Assembly (NCBI GenBank): GCA_947650365.1 | Contig: CANTAL010000028.1 | Location: 620,001 to 684,000, forward strand | Reading direction: 5' to 3' | DNA: 64,000 nucleotides | DNA from: Chamaelirium japonicum | Lineage: Eukaryota; Streptophyta; Magnoliopsida; Liliales; Melanthiaceae | Part shown: piece after piece, positions 51,530 through 62,092 of the stretch | How the letters are laid out: each line of letters opens with the position of its first letter | Numbering within the stretch: position 1 is the stretch's first letter | Notes under the pieces: model-generated | Databases searched by the model: none | The model's input: the letters and a program-made list of their open reading frames with translations, nothing else | What the model was told of the DNA's origin: nothing | Position numbers and translations under genes: made by a program

Positions 51530-53141
51530 TTGAACGAATAAATTAGAATGGATCATACGAATGAATTAGAATGGATCGTACGAATGAATTAGAATGAATA
51601 GTGCGAATGAATTAGAATCGATCGTACGAATGAATTAGAATGGATCGTACGAATGAATTAGAATGGATCATACGAATGAGTAAGAATGGATCGTACGAAT
51701 GAATTAGAATGGATCGTACGAATGAATTAGAATGGATCGTACGAATAAATTAGAATGGATACATTCGTCCGAATGAATTAGAATAAATCATACGAATGAG
51801 TAAGAATGGATCGTACGAATGAAATAGAATAGATTGTACGAATGAATTAGAATGGATGCTACGAATGAATTAGAATGGATCGTGTGAAAGAATTAGAATG
51901 GATTGTATAAATGAATTAGAATGGATCGTTTGAATGAATTAGAATGGATCGTACGAATGGATTAGAATTGATCGTACGAATGAATTAGAATGGATCGTAC
52001 GAATGAACTAGAATGGATACATTCGTACGAATGAATTAGAATGGATCGTACGAATGAATTAGAATGGATCTTACGAATGAATTAGAATGGATCGGACGAA
52101 TGAATTAGAATGGATCGTACGTATGAATTAGAATAGATCGTACGAATGAATTAGAATGGATCGTACGAAGGAATTAGAATGGATCGTACGAATGAATTAG
52201 AATGGATCGTATGAATGAATTAAAATGGATACATTCGTGCGAATGAATTAGAATGGATTGTACGAATGAATTAGAATGGATCGTACGAATGAATTAGAAT
52301 GGATCATGTGAAAGAATTAGAATGGATTGTATGAATGAATTAGAATGGATCATATGAATGAATTAGAATGGATACATTCGTGCGAATGAATTAGAATGGA
52401 TCGTACAAATGAATTAGAATGGATCGTACGAATGAATTAGAATGGATCGTACGAATGAATTAGAATGGATCGTATGAATGAATTATAATGGTTACATTCA
52501 TGCGAATGAATTAGAATGGATCGTACGAATGGATTAGAATGGATCGTACGAATGGATTAGAATGGATACATTTGAGCGAATGAATTAGAATGGATCGTAC
52601 GAATGAATTAGAATGGATCGTACGAATGGATTAGAATGGATCCTACGAATGGATTAGAATGGATACCTTTGTGCATATGAATTAGAATGGATCGTACGAA
52701 TGAATTAGAATGGATCATATGAATGAATTAGAATGGATCGTGTGAAAGAATTAGAATGGATTGTATGAATGAATTAGAATAGATCGTATGAATGAATTAG
52801 AATGGATCGTACGAATGAATTAGAATGGATCGTACGAATGAATTAGAATGAATACATTCGTGCGAATGAATTAGAATGGATACATTCGTGCGAAAGAATT
52901 AGAATAGATCGTATGAATGAATTAGAATGGATCCTATGAATGAATTAGAATGGATCGTGCGAATGAATTAGAATGGATCGTACGAATGAATTAGAATGGA
53001 TCGTGCTAATGAATTAGAATTGATCGAACGAATGAATTAGCATGGATCGTGCTAATAAATTAGAATGGAACGTACGAATGAATTAGTATGGATCGTGTGA
53101 AAGAATTAGAATGGATTGTATGAATGAATTAGAATGAATTC
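50858..53141 (-). repeat. Reverse block 71
   Basis: Rest of copy 2 and partial copy 3 of the 1.2-kb unit. Then GGTTACATTCATGCG at 52490, ACATTTGAGCG, ACCTTTGTGCATATG at 52663, and the GAATTGATCGAACG / TTAGCATGG / GGAACGTACG series into K1 q (53136-53160). Confidence 0.92.
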
Positions 53142-53782
53142 GTACGATCCATTCGAATTCATTCGCACGATCCATTCTAATTCATTCATATGATCCATTC
53201 TAATTCATTCGTACGATCCATTCTAATTCATATGCACAAAGGTATCTATTCTAATCCATTCGTAGGATCCATTCTAATTCATTCGTACGATCCATTCTAA
53301 TTCATTCGCTCGAATGTATCCATTCTAATCCATTCGTACGATCCTTTCTAATCCATTCGTACGATCCATTCTAATTCATTCGCATGAATGTAACCATTCT
53401 AATTCATTCGCATGAATGTAACCATTCTAATCCATTCACACGATCCATTCTAATTCATTCGTACGATCCATTCTAATTCATTCGTATGATCCATTCTAAT
53501 TCATTCATATGATCCATTCTAATTCATTCGTACGATCCATTCTAATTCATTCGCACGATCCATTCTAATTCATTCATAGGATCCATTCTAATTCATTCAT
53601 ACGATCTATTCTAATTCTTTCGCACGAACGTATCCATTCTAATTCATTCGCACGAATGTATCCATTCTAATTCATTCGTACGATCCATTCTAATTCATTC
53701 GCACGATCCATTCTAATTCATTCGTATGATCAATTCTAATTCATTCGCAAGAATGTATCCATTCTAATTCATTCGTACGATC
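53142..53782 (+). repeat. Forward block 72
   Basis: ATGCACAAAGGTATC near 53231 without a palindrome partner nearby, CTAATCC monomers, GTAACC units, CATAGGATCC, CACGAACG. Ends at J4 p (53779-53789). Confidence 0.91.
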
Positions 53783-55860
53783 CTGTATTAGAATGGATCG
53801 TACGAATGAATTAGAATGGATACCTTTGTGCATATGAATTAGAATGGATCGTACGAATGAATTAGAATGGATCATATTAATGAATTAGAATGGATCGTAC
53901 GAATGAATTAGAATGGATACATTCGTGCGAATGATTTAGAATGGATCGTGCGAATCCATTAGACTGGATCGTGCGAATGAATAAGAATGGATCATACGAA
54001 TGAATTAGAATGGATCGTACGAATTTATTAGAATGGATACATTCGTGCGAATGAATTAGAATGGATTGTATGAATGAATTAGAATGGATCGTACGAATGA
54101 ATTAGAATGGATCATACGAATTAATTAGAATGGATCATACGAATGAATTAGAATGGATCGTACGAATGAATTAGAATGGATCGTACGAATGAACTAGAAT
54201 GGATCGTACGAATGAACTAGAATGGATACATTCGTGCGAATGAATTAGAATGGATCGTACAAATGAATTATAATGGATCGTACGAATGAATTAGAATGGA
54301 TCTTACGAATGAATTAGATTGGATCGTACGAATGAATTAGAATGGATCGTACGAATGAATTAGAATGGATACATTCGTGCGAATGAATTGGAATGGATCG
54401 GACGAATGAATTAGAATGGATCGTACGAATGAATTAGAATGGATCGTACGAATAAATTAGAATGGATACATTCGTCCGAATGAATTAGAATGGATCATAC
54501 GAATGAGTAAGAATAGATCGTACGAATGAAATAGAATAGATTGTACGAATGAATTAGAATGGATTCGTACGAATGAATTAGAATGGATACATTCGTGCAA
54601 ATGAATTAGAATGGATCGTACCAATAAGTAAGAATGGATCGTACGAATGAAATAGAATGGATTGTGCGAATGAATTAGAATGGATCGTACGAATAAATTA
54701 GAATGGATCGTGTGAAAGAATTAGAATGGATTGTATGAATGAATTAGAATAGATCGTATCAATGAATTAGAATGGATCGTACGAATGAATTAGAATGGAT
54801 ACATTCGTGCGAATGAATTAGAATGGATACATTCGTGCGAAAGAATTAGAATAGATCGTATGAATGAATTAGAATGGATCCTATGAATGAATTAGAATGG
54901 ATCGTGCGAATGAATTAGAATGGATCGTACGAATGAATTAGAATAGATCGTACGAATGAATTAGAATGGACCGTACGAAGAAATTAGAATGGATCGTACG
55001 AATGAATTAGAATGGATATATTCATGCAAATGAATTAGAATGGATCGTATGAATGTATTAGAATGGATCGTATGAGTGAATTAGAACGGATCGTACGAAT
55101 GAATTAGAATGGATTGTATGAATGAATTAGAATGGATCGTACGAATGAATTAGAATGGATCATATAGAATGGATCATACGAATGAATTAGAATGGATCGT
55201 ACGAATGAATTAGAATGGATCGTACGAATGAATTAGAATGGATACATTCGTGCGAATGAATTAGAATGGATTGTGCGAATGAATAAGAACAGATCGTGCG
55301 AATGAATTAGAATGGATCGTACGAATGAATTAGAATAGATCGTGCGAATGAATTAGAATGGATCGTACGAATGAATTAGAATGGATACATTTGTGCGAAT
55401 GAATTAGAATGGATCGTACGAATGAATTAGAATGGATCGTATGAATGAATTAGAATGGATCGTACGAATGAATTAGAATGGATCGTGCGAATGAATTAGA
55501 ATGGATCGTATGAATGAATTAGAATGGATCGTGTGAAAGAATTAGAATGGATCGTACGAATGAATTAGAAAGGATCGTGCGAATGAATTATAATGTATCG
55601 TACGAATGAATTAGAATGGATCATGCTAATGAATTAGAATTGATCGAACGAATGAATTAGCATGGATCGTGCTAATGAATTAGAATGGATCGTACGAATG
55701 AATTAGAATGGATCGTGCGAATGAATTAGAATGGATCGTACGAATGAATTAGAATGGATACATTTGTGCGAATGAATTAGAATGGATCGTACGAATGAAT
55801 TAGAATGGATCGTATGAATGAATTAGAATGGATCGTGCGAATGAATTCGATTGGATCGTA
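53783..55860 (-). repeat. Reverse block 73
   Basis: ACCTTTGTGCATATG near 53821, ATCCATTAGACTGG near 53956, GAACTAG pair near 54190-54215, GGATTCGTACG near 54563, a CATATAGAATGG partial monomer near 55161, TAAGAACAG near 55283. Ends at K1 (55843-55867, insert GATTGGATCGTAC). Confidence 0.92.
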
Positions 55861-57942
55861 CGAATTCATTCTAATTCATTCATACAATCCATTCTAATTC
55901 TTTCACACGACCCATTCTAATTCATTCGTACGTTCCATTCTAATTCATTGGCACGATCCATGCTAATTCATTCATTCGATCAATTCTAATTCATTAGCAC
56001 GATCCATTCTAATTCATTCGTACGATCCATTCTAATTCATTCGCACGATCCATTCTAATTCATTCATAGGATCCATTCTAATTCATTCATACGATCTATT
56101 CTAATTCATTCGCACGAATGTATCCATTCTAATTCATTCGCACGAATGTATCCATTCTAATTCATTCGTACGATCCATTCTAATTCATTCGTACGATCCA
56201 TTCTAATTCATTCGTACGATCCATTCTAATTCATTCATACGATCTATTCTAATTCATTCATACAATCCATTCTAATTCTTTCACACGATCCATTCTAATT
56301 CATTCGTACGATCCATTCTAATTCATTCGCACAATCCATTCTATTTCATTCGTACGATCCATTCTTACTCATTGGTACGATCCATTCTAATTCATTCGCA
56401 CGAATGTATCCATTCTAATTCATTCGTACGATTCCATTCTAATTCATTCGTACAATCTATTCTATTTCATTCATACGATCCATTCTAACTCATTCGTATT
56501 ATCCATTCTAATTCATTCGGACGAATGTATCCATTCTAATTTATTCGTACGATCCATTCTAATTCATTCGTACAATCCATTCTAATTCATTCGTACGATC
56601 CATTCTAATTCATTCGTCCGATCCATTCTAATTCATTCGTACGAATGTATCCATTCTAATTCATTCATACGATCCATTCTAATTCATTCGTACGATCCAT
56701 TCTAATTCATTCGTAAGATCCATTCTAATTCATTCGTACGATCCATTCTAATTCATTCGTATGATCCATTCTAATTCATTCGCATGAATGTATCCATTCT
56801 AGTTCATTCGTACGATCCATTCTAATTCATTCGTACGATCCATTCTAATTCATTCGCACGATCCATTCTAATTCATTCGTACGATCCATTCTAATTCATT
56901 CATACGATCCATTCTAATTCATTCGTACGATCCATTCTAATTCATGCGCACAAATGTATCCATTCTAATTCATTCGTACGATCCATTCTAATTCATTCGC
57001 ACGATCCATTCTAATTCATTCGTACGATCCATTCTAGTTCATTCGCACGATCTGTTCTTATTCATTCGCACAATCCATTCTAATTCATTCGCACGAATGT
57101 ATCCATTCTAATTCATTCGTACGATCCATTCTAATTCATTCTTACGATCCATTCTAATTCATTCGTATGATCCATTCTAATTAATTCGTATGATCCATTC
57201 TAATTCATTCGTACGATCCATTCTAATTCATTCATACAATCCATTCTAATTCATTCGCACGAATGTATCCATTCTAATTAATTCGTACGATCCATTCTAA
57301 TTCATACGTATGATCTATTCTTATTCATTCGCACGATCCAGTCTAATTGATTCGCACGATCCATTCTAATTCATTCGCACGAAAGTATCCATTCTAATTC
57401 ATTCGTACGATCCATTCTAATTCATTAATATTATCCATTCTACTTCATTCGTACGATCCATTCTAATTCATATGCACAAAGGTATCCATTCTAATCCATT
57501 CGTAGGATCCATTCTAATCCATTCGTACGATCCATTCTAATTCATTCGTACGATCCATTCTTATTCATTCGCTCGAATGTATCCATTCAAATCCATTCGT
57601 ATGATCCATTCTAATCCATTCGTACGATCCATTCTATTTCATTCGCATTAATGTAACCATTCTAATTCATTCATTTGATCCATTCTAATTCATTCGTACG
57701 ATCCATTCTAATTCATTCATACGATCCATTCTAATTCATTCGTACGATCCATTCTAATTCATTCATACGATCTATTCTAATTCATTCATACAATCCATTC
57801 TAATTCTTTCACACGATCCATTCTAATTCATTCGTACGATCCATTCTAATTCATTCGCACAATCCATTCTATTTCATTTGTACGATCCATTCTTACTCAT
57901 TCGTATGATCCATTCTAATTCATTCGCACGAATGTATCCATA
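55861..57942 (+). repeat. Forward block 74
   Basis: K1 right flank (CGACCC, ATTGGCACG, CATGC), a CATTGGTACG unit near 56375, CGATTCC near 56431, CGATCTGTTC near 57050, ATGCACAAAGGT near 57471, CTAATCC units. Ends at J3 (57938). Confidence 0.93.
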
Positions 57943-58530
57943 ATGGATCATACGAATGAGTAAGAATGGATCGTACGAATGAAATAGAATGGATTGTGCG
58001 AATGAATTAGAATGGACCGTACGAATGAATTAGAATGGATACATTCATGCGAATGAATTAGAATGGATCGGACGAATGAATTAGAATGGATCGTACGAAT
58101 GAATTAGAATGGATCGTACGAATGAATTAGAATGGATCGTACGAATGAATTAGAATGGATACATTCGTGCGAATGAATTAGAATGGATCGGACGAATGAA
58201 TTAGAATGGATCGTACGAATGAATTAGAATGGATCAAATGAATAAATTAGAATGGTTACATTCATGTAAATGAATTAGAATGGATCGTACGAATGGATTA
58301 GAATGGATCGTACGAATGGATTAGAATGGATACATTCGAGCGAATGAATTAGAATGGATCATACGAATGAATTAGAATGGATCGTACGAATGGATTAGAA
58401 TGGATCCTACGAATGGATTAGAATGGATACCTTTGTGCATATGAATTAGAATGGATCGTACGAATGAATTAGAATGGATCATATTAATGAATTAGAATGG
58501 ATCGTACGAATGAATTAGAATGGATACATT
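57943..58530 (-). repeat. Reverse block 75
   Basis: J3 flank (GAGTAAG, GAAATAG, GGACCGTACG), then from about 58.09 kb the series shared with 46.9 kb: CGGACG, TCAAATG, GGTTACATTCATGTAA (58254), GAGCG, ACCTTTGTGCATATG (58429). Confidence 0.92.
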
Positions 58531-58531
58531 C

Positions 58532-58699
58532 TGCACGATCCATTCTAATTCATTCGCACGAATGTATCCATTCTAATTCATTCGTACGATCCATTCTAAT
58601 TCATTAATATGCTCCATTCTAATTCATTCGTACGATCCATTCTAATTCATATGCACAAAGGTATCCATTCTAATTCATTCATACGATCCATTCTAATTC
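58532..58699 (+). repeat. Inverted segment inside the 830-bp unit, third copy
   Basis: GCACAAAGGT at 58653-58662; ATATGCTCC for ATATGATCC. Begins CATTCTGCACG like 47344 and ends at J4 q (58695-58705). Confidence 0.92.
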
Positions 58700-60045
58700 A
58701 GGATCGTACGAATGAATTAGAATGGATACATTCGTGCGAATGAATTAGAATTGATCGTACGAATGAAATAGAATGGATCGTGCGAATGAATTAGAATTGA
58801 TCGTACGAATGAATTAGAATGGATCGTACGAATGAACTAGGATGGATACATTCGTGCGAATGAATTAGAATGGATCGTACGAATGAATTAGAATGGATCG
58901 TACGAATGAATTAGAATGGATCTTACGAATGAATTAGAATGGATCGTACGAATGAATTAGAATGGATCGTACGAATGAATTAGAATGGATATATTCGTGC
59001 GAATGAATTAGAATGGATCGGACGAATGAATTAGAATGGATCGTACGAATGAATTAGAATGGATCAAATGAATGAATTAGAATGGTTACATTCATGCGAA
59101 TGAATTAGAATGGATCGTACGAATGGATTAGAATGGATCGTACGAATGGATTAGAATGGATACATTCGAGCGAATGAATTAGAATGGATCGTACGAATGA
59201 ATTAGAATGGATCGTACGAATGGATTAGAATGGATCGTACGAATGAACTAGAATGGATACATTCGTGCGAATGAATTAGAATGGATCGTACGAATGAATT
59301 AGAATGGATCGTACGAATGAATTAGAATGGATCTTACGAATGAATTAGAATGGATCGTACGAATGAATTAGAATGGATCGTACGAATGAATTAGAATGGA
59401 TACATTCGTGCGAATGAATTAGAATGGATCGTACGAAGAAATTAGAATGGATCGTACGAAGGAATTAGAATGGATCGTACGAATGAATTAGAATGGATAT
59501 ATTTGTGCAAATGAATTAGAATGGATCGTATGAATGAATTAGAATGGATCGTATGAGTGAATTAGAACGGATAGTACGAATGAAGTAGAATGGATCGTAT
59601 GAATGAATTAGAATGGATACATTCGTGTGAATTAATTAGAATGGATCGTATGAATGAATTAGAATAGATTGTGCGAATGAATTAGAATGGATCGTACGAA
59701 TGAATTAGAATGGATACATTCGTGCGAATAAATTAGAATGGATTGTATGAATGAATTAGAATGGATCGTACGAATGAATTAGAATGGGTCGTACGAATGA
59801 ATTAGAATAGATTGTGCGAATGAATTAGAATGGATCGTATGAATGAATTAGAATGGATCGTACGAAGGAATTAGAATGGATCGTACGAATGAATTAGAAT
59901 GGATCGTACGAATGAATTAGAATGGATCGTACGAAGGAATTAGAATGGATCGTACGAATGAATTAGAATGGATCGTACGATTGAATTAGAATGGATCATA
60001 CGAATGAGTAAGAATGGATCGTATGAATGAATTAGATTGGATCGT
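58700..60045 (-). repeat. Reverse block 77
   Basis: Copy of 47511-48833, one monomer longer. GGTTACATTCATGCG at 59084, GAACGGATAGTACG near 59567. Ends at K6 (60039-60052). Confidence 0.92.
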
Positions 60046-60072
60046 ACGATCCATTCTAATTCATTAGCATGG
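60046..60072 (+). repeat. Single forward monomer, second copy
   Basis: Copy of 48834-48860, between K6 and CATTAGCA-TGGATCG-TGCTAATG (60062-60084). Confidence 0.9.
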
Positions 60073-60073
60073 A

Positions 60074-60632
60074 TCGTGCTAATGAATTAGAATGGAATAT
60101 ACGAATGAATTAGAATGGATCGTAGAATGGATCGTACGAATGAATTAGAACGGATCGTACGAATGAATTAGAATAGATCATAGGAATGAATTAGAATGGA
60201 TCGTGCAAATGAATTAGAATGGATACATTCGTGCGAATGAATTAGAATGGATCGTGCGAATGAATTAGAATGGATCGTACGAATGAATTAGAATGGATAT
60301 ATTTGAACGAATAAATTAGAATGGATCATACGAATGAATTAGAATGGATCGTACGAATGAATTAGAATGGATAGTGCGAATGAATTAGAATCGATCGTAC
60401 GAATGAATTAGAATGGATCGTACGAATGAATTAGAATGGATCATACGAATGAGTAAGAATGGATCGTACGAATGAATTTGAATGGATCGTACGAATGAAT
60501 TAGAATGGATCGTACGAATAAATTAGAATGGATACATTCGTCCGAATGAATTAGAATGGATCATACGAATGAGTAAGAATGGATCGTACGAATGAAATAG
60601 AATAGATTGTATGAATGAATTAGAATGGATCC
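60074..60632 (-). repeat. Reverse block 79
   Basis: Copy of 48862-49421: TCGTAGAATGG partial monomer near 60121, GATATATTTGAACG near 60297. Ends at K4 (60627-60643, with GTATG for GTACG). Confidence 0.92.
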
Positions 60633-61556
60633 TAGTATGATCCATTCTAATTCATTCGTACGATCCATTCTAATTCATTCATACAATCCATTCTAATTCT
60701 TTCACACGATCCATTCTAATTCATTCGTACGAATCTATTCTAATTCATTCGTGCAATCCATTCAATTTCATTCGTACGATCCATTCTTACTCATTCGTAC
60801 GATCCATTCTAATTCATTCACACGAATGTATCCATTCGTACGAATGAATTAGAATAGATTGTACGAATGAATTAGAATGGATCGTACGAAGGAATTAGAA
60901 TAGATCGTACTAATGAATTAGAATGGATCGTACGAATGAATTGGAATAGATCGTTCGAATGAATTAGAATGGTTCGTACGAAGAAATTAGAATGGATCGT
61001 ACGAATGAATTAGAATAGATATATTCGTGCAAACGAATTAGAATGGATCGTATGAATGTATTAGAATGGATCGTGCGAATGAATTAGAATGGATCGTACG
61101 AATGAATTAGAATGGATCGTACGAATGAACTAGAATGGATACATTCGTGCGAATGAATTAGAATGGATCGTACGAATGAATTAGAATGGATCGTACGAAT
61201 GAATTAGAATGGATCGTACGAATGAATTAGAATAGATCGTACGAATGAATTAGAATGGATCGTACGAATGAATTAGAATGGATACATTCATGCGAATGAA
61301 TTAGAATGGATCGGACGAATGAATTAGAATGGATCGTACGAATGAATTAGAATGGATCAAATGAATGAATTAGAATGGATCGTTCGAATAAATTAGAATG
61401 GATACATTCGTCCGAATGAATTAGAATGGATCGTACGAATGAATTAAAATGGATCGTACGAATGAATTAGAATAGATACATTCGTACGAATGAATTAGAA
61501 TGGATCGTACGAATGAATTAGAATGGATCGTACGGAATGAATTAGAATGGATATAT
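60303..61556. repeat. 1.2-kb higher-order unit in segmental copy 2, first repeat
   Basis: TTGAACGA at 60303 and 61557 are 1,254 bp apart (copy 1 of the segment: 1,231); the next is at 62788 (1,231; earlier 1,208). Both intervals are one monomer longer than in segmental copy 1. Confidence 0.88.
60633..60839 (+). repeat. Forward block 80
   Basis: Copy of 49422-49627, including the 24-bp CGAATCTATTC unit and CAATTTC. Ends at J1 q (60833-60846). Confidence 0.92.
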
Positions 61557-61886
61557 TTGAACGAATAAATTAGAATGGATCAGACGAATGAATTAGAATG
61601 GATCGTACGAATGAATTAGAATGGATAGTGCGAATGAATTAGAATCGATCGTATGAATGAATTAGAATGGATCGTACGAATGAATTAGAATGGATCATAC
61701 GAATGAGTAAGAATGGATCGTACGAATGAATTAGAATGAATCGTACGAATGAATTAGAATGGATCGTACGAATAAATTAGAATGGATACATTTGTCCGAA
61801 TGAATTAGAATGGATCATACGAATGAGTAAGAATCGATCGTACGAATGAAATAGAATAGATTGTACGAATGAATTAGAATGGATCC
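60840..61886 (-). repeat. Reverse block 81
   Basis: Copy of 49628-50651, one monomer longer; CGTACG replaces the TCTTACC monomer of copy 1 (near 49995). Ends at K4 (61881-61897). Confidence 0.92.
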
Positions 61887-62092
61887 TAGTACGATCCATT
61901 CTAATTCATTCGTACGATCCATTCTAATTCATTCATACAATCCATTCTAATTCTTTCAAACGATCCATTCAAATTCATTCGTACGATCCATTCTAATTCA
62001 TTCGTGCAATCCATTCTATTTCATTCGTACGATCCATTCTTACTCATTCGTACGATCCATTCTAATTCATTCACACGAATGTATCCATTCGT
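61887..62092 (+). repeat. Forward block 82
   Basis: Copy of 50652-50857, with TTCTTTCAAACG for TTCTTTCACACG. Ends at J1 q (62086-62099), here a perfect palindrome. Confidence 0.92.

Larger units (their letters stand above)
46900..52741. repeat. About 11.2-kb-offset segmental duplication, copy 1
   Basis: Matches 58089-64000. Offsets at successive markers are 11,189 (47341/58530), 11,212 (48831/60043 and 49419/60631), 11,235 (50650/61885) and 11,258 (52671/63929): three 23-bp insertions in copy 2. Scattered substitutions also differ (ATGCATGCG / TTCATGTAA near 47070). The left edge is fuzzy, within 46.8-46.95 kb. Confidence 0.9.
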
